Position numbers and translations under genes: made by a program. Below the pieces are notes generated by a model. The model did not search any database, had not been told where the DNA came from, and saw only the letters and a program-made list of their open reading frames with translations. From Rhynchosporium graminicola (taxonomy: Eukaryota > Ascomycota > Leotiomycetes > Helotiales > Ploettnerulaceae), in contig FJUW01000015.1 of assembly GCA_900074885.1 (NCBI GenBank), forward strand, positions 995,532-1,059,531: DNA of 64,000 nt. The letters are read 5' to 3'. Of this stretch, positions 1 to 13,082 are shown one piece after another (within the stretch, counting starts at the first letter, position 1; each line of letters starts with the position of its first letter).

Positions 1-3000
1 TCTTAAAGCGCAGCTTATTATTCGGCTACATCTATCTGTAATCATTGGCTCGTATCTATAGGGAGGCAAAGGGCGTGGTTCTATATCCGCTTTGATGATT
101 GAGTGCCACACAGGACATGCAACGTTCCTCTAGCCTTCAGATTCGTGTAAGCGAATCAGAAATGGAGTCAGTGAGCCTGCCCAGAATCTGAATTGAAAAG
201 GTCTCTTTAAAGAATTTGGTTCCGCAACTCGACCGGCTGTAATGTTTTAGACACAGCATATGAGCCCGAATCACGCGTCTGTATATTAGTAAAATACGGA
301 AGCCACGTAAACAATTTCATCTTTTAATCTACGAGATCTAGGAATTTCTCGCTCGTGGAATACTGTTAAACTTATGTAATACTAATTTCCAACTCTTCGA
401 GAAAAGTATTCAGCAATAAACAGACTGGGTCTGTAATATGCTGGCTTCTTGTCTTAATTTTGAAGTCATGCAATCTGATGACTAGAGGTCTGAAGCCGTT
501 TGTTATCATACTGTCTACTGCTGTTATAGCGAAGTAATATCCGTTCGCATCATTCCGCTGCTCAACATTTGATATATCAAGAAGTGATAAAAACACTATA
601 ATTTCTTGTAAATAGGCTTATGTCTCCTGGGTTTGAACTAAAAATTGGACATTTATTGAGGGAATTGATGTGAAGCACATACACAAGCCCAATCCGTCAA
701 TCCTGGCGCATCATTCAGGGAAGTTCATTTTTCTCGATGCTCTTCTCGAAAGCTGCGGTTCCTGCTGTATTTATACAAACGATGCCGCTGATTGGATTTG
801 CGGCAATCTTGTAGTTTCTATCGATCCCTGAAATAAGTTAACATGAAGTTCCGATACTCGGGATTCTTGGATGTGAACAGGTAAATCAACAAACCACGTC
901 GATCTTCTCGCTTAGAAAGTAACAACCAACCCCAAAGCCGTTACACTAGTTGATGGGTATACAAAGTACTCGCCGTCTCTTTAAATAATGAAAAATGACG
1001 AATATAGCGCAGCGTTATTGTTATGCTTGCAGGTCGATACCGAGTGATGTCCGAGAAACTAAATAGTATATCAAGAGCTCTTGTAGTATTGAGCTTAATA
1101 TAGACTCTCTTTCCTCTCGACGAAGACCTTTTAGCAGTATCTTTCAATAAGTGTTTGATTATGACAAGCGATAAATGAATGAAATGCAGGCGTTTTCCGA
1201 ATATGTCGTATTTTGTTGCTCTACTGTCACTAGGATTCCTACTGTTATAGTCAAGATCTTACGTAATAAAACGTCACTCTATTCATACTTTGTAAAAGTC
1301 CTAATCGGAATACTGAGCTTTGAGATGATGTCATTTTAGCTATGCTGTTATGTAACTGAGGTGAAATATGAAGATCAGTCGACCCACCAGGCCTAGCAAG
1401 CAGATTCCGTATCGGCGACTTTTGCCCTTACGTAGTCTTTCTATTGAAGACTGTCCAGTTGCTTTCTTTATTCTCTCGATCGACCAGTTTATGTATCCAT
1501 CCAGATCTTAAAGTACGCTTATATCTTCTCCTGAAGCTTTGCAGATCTTCGTAAATTGATAAGACTAGCCTAACGACACGAAAACAGAATAGGATACTTT
1601 TGCTGAGAACTATAGAAATCGGCTCTTTCTTATCGGTACAAGGGAGATATGCAACCCAATTGATGGAGATCTGCTATTTAACCCCGATAATATGAAGCCA
1701 TCAAGGCCAACTGGGAATGTGAGTATCCTTACAAGAACTCCATTTCGTCGAGCGTCGAGCAAATTCCGGGAGGCTGAGGTTGCACGAATGAACATCTCAA
1801 AATGATTTGCTGGAAGTATTTTGGATGAATTGAATGTAATATTTCTAGCAACTTTGCACGGGTGGTTGTTTTTGGTTATCAAACGGATGTGATTATTGTC
1901 AGTTATAATGTCCTTCCGTTTAATACTGTCGGAATAATCATCATTACCCAGGTTATTCTCTGATTGTATACTGAACTCTTTGCTCCATGGGTCTCTACCG
2001 GAACTATCCAAGGACCGCTAATCCAAAATCAAAGTATAGACCTCGTCGATGTATTATCGGGAAGCCGAAATCAATAAACGACCAGAAATATCCATTGCTG
2101 TCAGTGGAATGTTGCCTCGAAGACGTCTTTCAGGTACGATTACTCTTCTGTTTTTCAATTATGCTATTGACATGCTATAAACTAGCTCAGCTCAGAACGA
2201 TTGAAAGACTACACTGCGGAAATATGGAGTCGGTTGGAGTTATGAGTTGAAGTGTGAGTGATCGGGGACGTCTTACTGGAAGTTGATTAGGGTTATGTGA
2301 GTGCCCTTCTCCTGGAAACGATGGATGATATCTTAATAATTGTTGGGAATCAAAAATAGTACTGAAAATGTTATATGGAGTGTTTGTCGGTCTTAGAATA
2401 TCTATCGAGCATGTGTGTTTAACTGAGCTAAAATTATATCGTCAAGTAATGTCCAAGGAGACTGTAGATCGATAGTTGACGTTATTTGGTGTCTTGTAAG
2501 GATTATACTTGAGGTGCAGGTTACTACCAATAACTCAATCTAAACTTCTTAGCTATTGACGCTCAAGTTTTAGCGGACAACAATATCGTACTAAGTGGGT
2601 TTAGATTCATGAAAAAAACGGAAGTTTTGACGTAATCTTAACGATATGATCACATTCTTTTTTATGGCCGGCATCATCGCGCTAGACTCGTCTAGACTTG
2701 AACATTGGCATCCCTGCAAACTAAGGGACAGATAATCGAGGACGTGAAATTAGAATGACAATATGTAAAGTTGTTAATTCAACCAGCTTCCACTACGGAG
2801 AGGTAGGTGCAAGTAAAGCCAAAAAAGAACACCAAAAATCAGGTTGATTTGACAGTTCAGTTACGGTTAAGGGCGGCAGATAATCAACGCTGCATGAATG
2901 AATTGCTTCATGAACATTATTTCCATTCCAAGTGCTCGGAAAATCTATGGAACTCAAATATGCTGATGGATTATTGCCTATTAGAGATTATATACAGGAA

Positions 3001-3114
3001 GCGAACTCATATCCCATCAAAGCACGTCACTTTTCCATCACATCTCATCATACTCCTCCTCTTCGATCACGACTCGGTACCCATCGTCCCTTTCTTTACT
3101 TAATCTGGAAAGAT
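1..3114. other. Gene-free 5' region
   Basis: No reading frame here is supported by splice structure, composition or family resemblance. The open frames present (up to about 130 codons) overlap in opposite strands and look like chance. The stretch is moderately AT-rich and may be decayed intergenic or repeat DNA. No terminal repeats, tRNA-like structure or simple repeats were noticed. Confidence 0.6.
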
Positions 3115-4147
3115 TTATGAACTTGGGTAGGGGTTGGTGATCTCAACGATGGCAGGTCCGGCAGCAACGGTGTCATCAGTGACACGGTCCTTGCATCCAG
3201 TGAGGACAACATAGTTCTGTCCGTTGATTCCCTTGGGGACGACAACCTTGAAGCCTCCCTTCATGGGGGTGACATCAGTGTAGATTGGGCCAGTGACAGA
3301 GACGAAAGCAGCGTAGATTGGGGCCTGGCCATCTTTTGGTGCAAGGGTGTACTCAGGAGTGAGGAGCTCGATGGTGTCACCGGACTTGATTGGGCCGGTG
3401 GTACCAACAGTAACGGTTGGGAAAGCCTTAAGAGGGAGTTGGGGCTTAGCAGCGTTGGAGTCAGGGCAAGAAACGATGAAGCCAGCGGCGAGGGTGTAAA
3501 CCTCATCGAAAGTCAATGGGGCATCGAATGGCTGGGGGAATGGGGACTCCTTGAGAGAGGAGCGGATATAGGCGCTGTGGCGGGCCTCAACGGTAAGAAT
3601 GGAGCCGGCAGCGGTCAAGTAGTCTTTGTTCATGATCGAGGCGGCAGCTCCGAGGTAAGCAGAGACTCCAACACCCTCGAGGACGCTGGCGAGAGCAACG
3701 AACGACTTGGGGTCGGTGCTAGGAAAATCGTATGTGCACTATGTCCTCGGTTAGACCTATTTCGTCGTCATGAGTATCGGGTTGTTTAGCGTACCTCTGC
3801 AACAGCAGCATCCTTGAGGGCACCGCTAAGGAAAGAAACGTGGGTCTTTTCATCGAAGGAGATCTCCTTGAGGTTGTTGTAGAAGGTCTCATCGAAACCA
3901 GCGGCGGCGAAGTCAGCCTGGGTGTAGTTGGCTAGACCCTCGCGGTAGAACTTGTCCTCGAGGTGCTCAAGGGTAAGAGCATAGTTCAAGATGCCGACTG
4001 GGAATACGAATTAGCAGGCGTCTTTATAGAGGAAGTGCGAAGGTTTTGCATACCGTCAGTGACACCTTGGGCAGCTTGACGCTGGGTGATGACTGGGCCG
4101 GCGGAGGCTGCGGCTGCAAGAGCAGCGATGGAAAATGCGTACTTCAT
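3115..4147 (-). CDS. rds1: Rds1-like secreted ferritin-like domain protein
   Basis: Three exons on the minus strand: 4147-4054, 3997-3795 and 3738-3115, giving 306 aa. Both introns are 56 bp with GT..AG ends. The N-terminus MKYAFSIAALAAAASAGP is a clear signal peptide. The next part, from about residue 30 (GILNYALTLEHLEDKFY), starts a Ferritin_2-type helical domain as in S. pombe Rds1 and fungal stress-response relatives. The exon 2/3 junction was set by the family motif CTY-DFPSTDPKSFVAL, continuing into LEGVGVSAYLGAAASI. The C-terminal half is a beta-rich extension ending in ITNPYPSS. Known of the family: expression changes with nutrient or stress conditions, and the biochemical role is not established. 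The 5' leader is CT-rich with a TATA-like CATAAAT about 120 bp upstream of the ATG. Codon use is clean, so the gene looks intact and expressed. Confidence 0.9.
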
Positions 4148-7100
4148 GATGGTTATGAGGGTCAAAAAATGAGTGACTTGGAGTGAGAAGCTGAAAAGTG
4201 CTGGAAAAGACTGAAGTGGAAGATGCTGATGGAGGAAGAAGATGATAGGAGCAGGAGGACTTCATTTATGGAATGTTAGTAAATGACCTCCTCGCTATCT
4301 CAACGGTCCTGTGCATCCCTCCATCCTGCTTTTGGAAAGTAAGGAGGCCGCAGTGGTATTGTTTTGAAGCTATTCTGGCTGAATGTGCAGGGGTACAGGA
4401 TAAACACAATCACTCGGCTCCTGAGCTAGCCGACGTAAATCCCAATCGAGACAGGCGATCTGGGGAACCGCGAAGATCGACATGTCGCTATGCCAAATTG
4501 TAAATGGCACTTGGTCGGTCACGGCTTTCTTTTGGAGAACTTAGCCACTCAGATGAGATAACGGGAAATTAGCAAAGCCAAGCTTCATTAAGGTTAATGG
4601 TAAAGCCGAGCTAAATGTTAATCCTACTCATTCCGGCAAGGCGTCAGGAACGTCGAGGTTCCGGAACGCGCTTGTAAACTTGAAAGTGCGGAATGTGGAG
4701 CATGACTATTTGGATTGATAAAATTACGGTGGCGATTTATTTCTTTTCCTTCCCCTTTTCTTGAATAAAATCATGAGTCTCGGAAAAGGGGACTCGGGGA
4801 GAACGTAGGTACGAGTCGAGACTTCACAGTGCACTACTACTGAGACTTTCTGATGACTGGTGCTTCAATCTTCATGTCAGCCGAGGACAATGTACGGCGA
4901 CCTGGGTTCGGAAATCGGACGACTCACGCTTGCTCATTAACAGTAGGAAATACTAGTGATAAGGATCCTTGTTGACGTTGATCGATTAATATACTACAAT
5001 CTTGAAAGATGCCTCTCTAGCCTGTATATCCTGTTCCGGAATGTATACAAGAAAAAATATGGGGGAAGAGGATGAGATAACTTGACTTGAACATTAGGAA
5101 TGCAATAACTTGAAAACATAAATAAAGTATGACCTCAAGATTCCCAGCTTCAAATGCCGCCGATCTTTCGAACGAATACCATTCGCCAAACTTGAATTAA
5201 TCGTATCATAGGCTCGGGTATCTCCTCATTTGTTCCTTTTAAACACACTTCACTAGTTCGCATTTACCAACGATATCGTAGATTCAAGGACAGTCATTCG
5301 CCTTTCAAATCGACCGCTATTTTTTGCGGTCGTTGACTAGGCCAGCATGCAGATTCCAAGTACGGTATCGAACAGTCTCAGTTAATATCTCTCGTGGTAT
5401 TAAATATCCGAAAGTCCCCAGCGTTGAAGTTGCTCCCCTGGTCAGGACTCAGTATTTTAGCCACCGATTCGAGCGAAATCCAGCAGTCGATTTCGACAGG
5501 CACCATCAACTGGGTACAATGAATTCGCAAGATGGAGACCAAGCATGATGAAAACAGAAATCAAAAATCTCCGTCATTCCAGGTGCCACCAAGCGGCATG
5601 GATATCAAAATCCAATTTTGTTGCGTTTGTTGTTTCAATGTTTCCTCAAGTCATGACTGCTTTTTTGTCTTCACGGGAACAGCGATGCCATCGCCTAAGT
5701 TACTTGTCGTTCACGATCTAGTCATTCAGCGCTCCAATACGCTGGACTCTCGCTTTCCGGCTGCCGTGAAATAGAAGAAGCGAAGAGTTACCTGCAGATT
5801 TGCGACCTGAGGTCATACAAAATTTACTGCTGAAGTGAGAGTGGGGTTGCGCGTTTGATCGCTTCCTTCTAGAAGATCGTTGCTGACCTCAGATGACATG
5901 CCCGAAGCAGCGGACATCAATGGCCTGTTCGTGATTTTGCCCTCTTCAACACATCAATTCGGAAGTGCAGCTGATGATACGAAGTCTCGACAGTTCTGGG
6001 TGTCATCACGTAATTATCATCCGCCAGCTTTCGAAAGATTAGGCACACAATTAGTATCCAGATCGGACAACTCAGATCCGGCAGGAACACGTTGTCTTTC
6101 TGTTACGTTCACATCCGGCGCTATAAACTTGTGTCTCGTGTGATCGACGTGCGTTACACTCAGTATCGCCGACATACGAATGCGATTCTGTCATTCGCAT
6201 CCCATTCTATGCGACTTGGAAGACAAAGTCGTCAAACTGCTTTGATCATCTGAGCAAATTTGACAGCAATATGGGCGTAGCCTACGGTCTCCTTCCTGCG
6301 GCCCAACCAAGATGGTTCTTGTCATACTATCTTGTCTTCTTTCCTGGATGTGACCCCACATTAAACCTACTATTTACTTGTGCTTGACATTGTTGCTGGA
6401 TTATTGCGCCTTGAGCCTGCAACAAAATCCTGCCGAAGGAGCCGATGATCTCGGACATAGAGCTTCCAGCCAATTGATACCTAGAGTTAGGGGATACAGA
6501 GATCGTAAGCAGGGCTGAGGCGTTGTGGCTGTTGACCATAAGCACTTGAGATTCGCCCCAGAGGGATTACCCGCGGCTGTTTGGGACCGCAACTTTGTGA
6601 GGATGTTCCTAGGCGCCTGCAAAAGACAGAGTGAGGCGTTCCGATTGATTTTTGTTATTACTGTTTTAGTTCTCTACCGGGTGGACCTTGGGTGGCATGC
6701 GAACGCATGCAAATTCCAATTGCAGATGATATTTGATTACATACATAACTACCTCAAGCAAGGCGTTTCTCTTTTCGTATTCCACTTCATGTTGATTACC
6801 AGTCAGCTGTCTCATGAATCTTAAGATTTAGGGGGATATTTCACTGCGCTGCTCCACGATTTATTTTGATTTTTTAATCCTGAGTTTAAGCCACTTCTTA
6901 CCCTAAGTTTGGATTTCTGTCAGCACCAAGCTAGTCGAGATTCCATAAAACCTCCCGAAAATACCTTTTCTCATCAATTACAGTCCATGAGTCTGAACTC
7001 TATGAATTTTTCTCGTAAAATCTGGAATGTGGAGCTACAGATCTCGTTCAATGGACAACAAAAAGGATTTTATGCCTGTTCCGTTATTACAGGCCTATAT

Positions 7101-7781
7101 GGCTCAATCACTGGTGTTTTACATCGTTTTCAACCATTAGAAAAGCAGAGATGAGGTATGAGTATTTAGGCAGGATACTAATACCAGTCCATAAGGGATC
7201 TAGCTCATCCGAAGTCTTCAGAGCTGAGGGAAAGATGCCTTGGTCACGCCTGAAACTCGTTTGCCCTTGTCCTTTAGATGATCTTGTTTCTATTTTCTCC
7301 ATTCTCCATCTCGTTTTCACATCTATGATACCAGCTTCGCGGAAGGGTTTTTCCTCATCACGTACTTCCTTCGGTGAGATCATGGACTTCTGCTTTTTTA
7401 TTGGGTGGTGCATCCTTGCGGCATTGCTTGCTATGAATATCGAAGTGGCCTTACTTCATCATTCATGATCGTTACACAATTTCGGTGGCGTTCCTCAGGT
7501 CCTTTGAAATTGCAGTTTATATATGAGTATATCCAGTTGTCAGTATCAATTAAATACTTCTGGACCGCAAGAATACCTTACTTTCGACATCTTTGCCACC
7601 AATTTCGACTTGTTTGCCAAAGTTCGAAACACTCTACCACACAAGCACAACAAGCCGGTCGTTTTACTGACTGTCACTGTTTATCCTCTCTCAACACTGC
7701 AACTTCAGAATTTACTAGAGTACCTTGTAATTCAGGCTTGTCGTTGGCCGTAAAGCATAGCTTTCACACTCATCACACATC
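4148..7781. other. Intergenic stretch without a recognised gene
   Basis: The first ~130 bases hold the leader of the Rds1-like gene. Beyond that I see only short, mutually overlapping open frames (for example 5324-5774 and 7108-7857 on either strand) with no splice logic, no family motif and no convincing codon bias. No transposon ends were recognised. Confidence 0.5.
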
Positions 7782-8611
7782 ATGTCATCTCGACACTCAA
7801 AGCGTTCCCACGGCGCTTCTTCTTCTAGTAGAGGCTCTCGTCGCACAACCCATGTGAGTCAAGGACTATTCTTTGTACTCTGCCCCCCTCCAAATCTCAT
7901 CATTTCTCACAAATCCTCCTGTCCGCTTCTTCAACCGAGATTCAAACACTTGCTAACACCTCATTTTAGCAGAGTACAGCACAGCTCATTGAGTCACTAA
8001 ATACGCATCGTGTCAACACACTTACTGAGCTATGTCGTATCGAACGAGTAGCAGCATCGGCGTCCGAGGAGGACCAACTCGCATTTCAAGAACCAATGAC
8101 GAGTTCTTGGACCTACCATGTCACATCGAATAACCTTCTTAACGAGCTTCGTGGTCTGACTCGAAATTACACCTTCAGTAGCGAATGCCTCGACGACGCA
8201 AAGTGGAAGGTCAGCAACGACCCGGAAAGTAACCGCAGCTGGTAAGTGCTTTTAAGTCTTTCAAGCTTGCATACGCTGAGATAAGAGTCCGACTCTAAAT
8301 CTTGAGCCCAATCCTTCGGAAAGATTCACACTAAATTGTCCACTCAGGAACTATGCGTGGCTGGTTCTTATTAAGATTCGCGACGAGTAAGTCTCCTCAC
8401 TTCTCTGTTTACAGTCACTGACTTGCGGGAAAGGCAACTGATTGAGACGTACGCTGCAAGTGAAGCTGCTAAGCCTGAGATGTGGGGCGGTCGTATTCCG
8501 GACACCGAAGAGGCATCTCAGCTCGCAGCTTGCTTTGCTTGGGAGTGGAATGGGGCTATTGACCAGATGCTTCGACACTGGGACGTGCCTCCGACTACCA
8601 CTGGATACTAA
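7782..8611 (+). CDS. Unknown small protein, four exons
   Basis: I do not recognise this family. The model is 7782-7853, 7970-8241, 8348-8386 and 8434-8611, giving 186 aa. The start MSSRHSKRSHGASSSSR is Ser/Arg-rich and basic. The middle is hydrophilic (EEDQLAFQEPMTSSWTYH). A short exon reads WNYAWLVLIKIRDE, and the C-terminal exon has several Trp residues (PEMWGG, FAWEWNG, RHWDVPP). Intron 1 has a good CTAAC branch site. Intron 3 (GTAAGT) keeps the frame only if it ends at an AAG acceptor 11 bases after the branch-like ACTGAC; the nearer CAG would lead to an immediate stop. No signal peptide or membrane segment is visible. If intron 3 is retained, the protein ends in-frame right after IRDE. 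Probably a real lineage-restricted gene. Confidence 0.6.
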
Positions 8612-11600
8612 TTGCTCTCCAAGTCTGCTTTACCATGCCCGTTGTTAACGAAAGATTGGACATGTACGAATAGATGGGTTTCTCTTAGCGCTTGATATAT
8701 ACACTAGTGCCGTTGGACTACAGCTATGAATTGATTTGCCTTTTTATTGTTTGCGGTTTTTTTTACGTGTATAGTTTGCAGGTACGAGTAGAACGACGCG
8801 ATAATCGGGATATTGGATAAAGAGGACAGCTCACGCAATTTGTGGATAGAATTGCTTGTTGTATTTGGAACGTTCCTCGATTTGATTTCTGTTCTGGAGG
8901 CACGTTTGCTTAGAAGTTTTGAAGAATATGATGTCGTTTTTGTTTTACTTGAATTTGCTCTACTTAATCTTACTGAGACTTGCTCTCTTCGATTTTGTTG
9001 CATGCTGGTTTTTTTGTCTCTGCAGTGTCAGTCCCCTTGTTCAAACCAAACTTCACCACTATCTCGCCTAATCACTATCTCCATCTCCATATCCATCGCC
9101 ATCTCCATTTATCTCGCTTTTGCTCCCAAAATATGCTCACGTATGAGTCGAGTACGAGCACGAAGTTGAGGGCGTCATCAAATAATCAGGTGGCATGCTA
9201 TCTCCGTCGTCAGCATCAGCATCGTTAACACTAGAAACAGGCAGGCAACAAAGATCTTGCCACGCAATCTCGGCGCGTAGTCACATCACGTACTTCATAC
9301 TTATACGCTCCGAGCATTCTGTTTGTTGTTCCTCAGATATCTTTGACTTACAAAGCAGTCGAATCTGCTTCTTATTATACTTTTCGGTGGTGCCGTATAA
9401 GTCGGCATCCTGTAAGGCTGATTCTCGTTTGTGGATTGAGGCGCTGGAAACGTGGGATGCAGTGGCTGTGCGTGGGGGCTTACATTGCATGCATGACACG
9501 TGATGATACGGGAATGATGGGATGCTGACGTAAAGAACATCGACTAAATGAATAGTGGCTGAGGTGAGCCTTTATGGCGTGAAACACGTGTGGAAAACAT
9601 ATTTGGCATGATTTACGGATTTGCTTATAGGGGACTGGCTGAAAGAAATTGGATTTTGAGAGGGTGCTAGTAGATACTTGAACCAAGGATAATAGATAGA
9701 GAGGAGTTTATTTTAGGAATAGAAGAGAAGGCAATTTAGAGATATTGAAGAGCCAGACTTTCTTCACAAGTGATGTTCGGATTTTAGATTTCTGCTTGAA
9801 GTTTCGATATTCTGGCTGACAGTGAAGTAAAATATAAAGAAAGTTGCACTTTGATAAAGCTATTTGCTTTAAGATATTTGATAGACAAATGCTCTTCGTA
9901 TTCTGTTTCGGCTCACTTTACCTTTCATAGTCAAATTGATTATCGCCTGACAGTATGACGATGTCTGAAAGAGTTACAAAAAAAAGATCAATATCGCTCG
10001 ATATATCACTCCTTGAAGAGATAACGTTTCTGAGGAGGTTATGTTCGATAAACCTTACCTTCTAGTTAGCTGCATTCAGATATCGCTATAAACGTTTAGA
10101 CTAATACTATCTAGAGTATAGCGATATTACTAATTCTGTGCAAGTGTCTATAAAAAGAGAGATACTCTGGAGGTAGTTTGCTATATATTTATAATAAGAA
10201 CAATAACTTGCTTCGATATTTAAGGAGATATAATAAGCAACAGATTTCTTGGCGATGACAAGCTGACGCCGCTCCTTAGTTGCTTCGCGTTTTCGACACT
10301 GTATTTAGTCACGCACTGGCAGAACAAGATCATAACACTCCAAACGTTTCACTCTACATTCTAGACTAACCGCGTCCAAAATGCCATCAAGTGCCCTAGT
10401 CTTTTGCGTAGATCTAAAATTTGCGAACAATCAATTGCATAGACAATATCCACTTTTGAATAGTGGACGAGCCGACGTGATGACCTTGCAATTTCCAGGT
10501 AATTTATTTTGGTCTATTTTTGGCAACGATCTCGCGAATGGGAAAAACGTAGATTAGGAGCAATTTAACGGCAACGACAATAACGACACCCACCATCGGA
10601 TCCTCTATAACTTCTTAAGAATGTAGAAGTACTAACTGTCGATTGACCAGTATCAAGCTCGACTGCGCAAACTATTCTTCTATCAGACATGTAGCTTCCG
10701 TTTGAAGAGGAAGTTATCACTTATTCATGTTGGGCTGTTGGTTATATTATGCAATATCGTTGAAAAAAACTCACAAGCATATGTGCCTGTCAATCTATTA
10801 ATCTCTGAAAGTCCATAAGCCCAATAGACTGAAACGCCAGAATTTTTTAACTTAAACTCACCTCGGATATTCCCATCTGAGATCGCCGCCACGCGTCTTT
10901 TCTGCGATGTTGAATCCCCTCGAACTCGTATCTTGCACGAATCATGCTATTCGGATTTAGTCGCAATATGAAGATCACTGCTAGTTGTCGATGGCCTCAT
11001 ATCCCTCTTGATTTCCGGTGACTTTATTAACAAGTAAGCTTCGGCTAATATTAGTCTACAGCTTCAATAGTCTTATTATTGATTCTTGACCTCAAAAGCA
11101 GTGAGCGAGTTTCACTTCCCTTTATAAATATAATTCAAGATAAATATGAGTACAAATAGCATGCGATCGATACCTAAGTAGACTATTAGACTTCGTAGTC
11201 ACAGCAACGTAAGAACAATTTACTGAAATATAGTTTTTGAATCTTTTACTTTAACGTGATGCTTTAAGTGACAAATACATTTCAGTTCACTTCTTCAAAA
11301 CCTTCGAGGCGTCCTTGCTAGCCAATAGCATGTGATTGCACTATGACTTCCCCACATTTCAAAACATGGTACTCGCTTACCATAGCTCCCACGCTTCTGT
11401 CACTCTACCACAGTAAAGAACTCTTCACTGATGTCATATTGCTGAAACTCTGCTATTGTTTCTTTCAAAACGAAATAATACACTAGTCTTAATAATGTTC
11501 TGTTCAAATTTAAGCCTCTTCATACTCTCGGCTATTATTGATGAGGCTCAAAATAGCTATCCTCTTAGAGTACTAGTGAATAACACTACCACACGCCATC

Positions 11601-11640
11601 ATCTATGTTACCGCGGATATCTTATTCACACAGAAAGGAA
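8612..11640. other. AT-rich gene-free region
   Basis: The only open frames are short and overlap on opposite strands (for example 8704-9228 and 9281-9686). Around 9061-9115 there is a run of imperfect 'atctccatc' repeats. From about 9.7 kb the sequence becomes strongly AT-rich with many stops in all frames. No gene or transposon end was recognised. Confidence 0.5.
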
Positions 11641-11647
11641 TGTACTT

Positions 11648-12050
11648 GTACGCAAATAATGTAATTTCGTTCGCCTTCGGGCATTCGATAAACAGTTCAG
11701 CATTTCACAACATATACGAAAACACACTATCTACATTTACTACTATTATTCTTTATAAACAATATACTGGAAACATAACCTAAATAGGAAAACATATCTT
11801 AAGCAAAACTGGAAAATTCAAAAGCTAAAAAAAATGAACCGGAAAAAAAAACGAACTACTATTGGAAAAATATAAAAAAAGAAAAAGCACTCAAATATAC
11901 AAAACTCCCACTGGAAAAACACATCAATCCTGGAAAATGAAGACAGACCTGGAAATCTCTACCTGGAACTGGAACCGGCTAAAAAAAATGAAAATCCTCT
12001 GAGGTTTTCTTCTCTCACTGGCGAGTGAGAGTTTGTTTTGCGGATTTGAA
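11648..12050. repeat. Diverged dispersed repeat, copy A
   Basis: This stretch shares two landmarks, in the same order and orientation, with 13083-13445. The first is TACGCAAATA followed by CGTTCGCCTTCGGGCA (about 11649-11684 here). The second is GAAAATCCTC..GAGGTTTTCTTCTCTC followed by GAGTTTGTTTTGC (about 11991-12043). The landmarks are about 320 bp apart here and about 285 bp apart in copy B, with little similarity between them. It includes a perfect hairpin, CTCTCACT-GGCG-AGTGAGAG, near 12013-12032. The nature of the repeat is unknown. Confidence 0.55.
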
Positions 12051-13082
12051 TTACTGCTTTACATATGATATTTTTTTTTTCAAATTCTATCTTTCTTCTA
12101 AACGTAAAAGACGTTATTAAAATGCAGAAATTTCGGCTTTTTCTATTTCTGACTTTTCATTTTTATAATACGATTTTTCTCTTTTCTTTTTGAAATCAAG
12201 AAAGATACTTTATTAATAAGATACGCGGCAGATATTATAGGACTTTCAAATCCCTTTTCATTGTAGTAGCCTTAGGCTACAAGGTTTAACTACTATTAGG
12301 GTGCTTCTGCCTTTCTATAAGAGCTTGCTTCTCTCATAGTACTAGAAATCAAGTCACTTCTTCACTCATTTTCCATACCCCTAAGGGTTTGCCTTATTAA
12401 ACGTAGCATATAGCGACTCCTTTAGATTTGGGTTCTTTTTATTTTGTTATGCCTTCCATAATCTATCTAATCTTTCTTCTAGAAGCAAAAGATATCGCAA
12501 GAATAAGAAAATTCCTTGAACTATTCCTGTTAATAACGCTCGCTATATTCTGAAGTTTCCTATCTTTTTCTTCTTGAGGACGATATTACATCGGCGAAGC
12601 GAGCGAAGTATATCCATACAACAAGATAGCAGTATATAAGAACTCGAAACCTCAAGTGTAGAAACCCCGGGAAACATCTCATAATATCATCTCCATTCTC
12701 TCAATCAACGGAACCCACATCTCTCGCTTAATATACTTACTACTTCATCTCATGTTAACGCTATCCTGAACATGATCACTTACCCAGGGTTACATACCTA
12801 CCCGCCACGGATATCCACCACATGACACACCTCATCGACGTGCTAACCTTATTAAACCTCACCAAGAGCCCAATCAGCCACATCCAAAATACCTACCTAT
12901 CCTTGGCTATCAAGATCAAATATAATATCTACTCATCAGAATACCCGTCATGTGCTAGGTACCTAAGTAGTGGACTATCTCGCACCACACCACACCATCA
13001 TAACCGCAGAACCTCCTCTAACTCCATACACACACATACACACACACACACACACACCTACATATCTAAATCAAAAACACAT
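12051..13082. other. Hairpin-rich AT region and A/C-rich G-poor stretch
   Basis: The first half is AT-rich and contains small GC-rich hairpins such as GTAGCC-TTA-GGCTAC (about 12269-12283) and CCCTAAGGG (about 12379). From about 12640 the plus strand becomes A/C/T-rich and G-poor, which leaves long frames open by chance. A (CA)n microsatellite lies at about 13022-13056. No gene is supported. Confidence 0.45.
13022..13056. repeat. (CA)n microsatellite
   Basis: Uninterrupted and near-perfect CA/TA dinucleotide repeats within the A/C-rich stretch. A simple-sequence repeat with no further function visible. Confidence 0.85.

Noticed and set aside
5324..5774. Two overlapping plus-strand frames
   Set aside because: Different phases, no intron that joins them, no recognisable domain.
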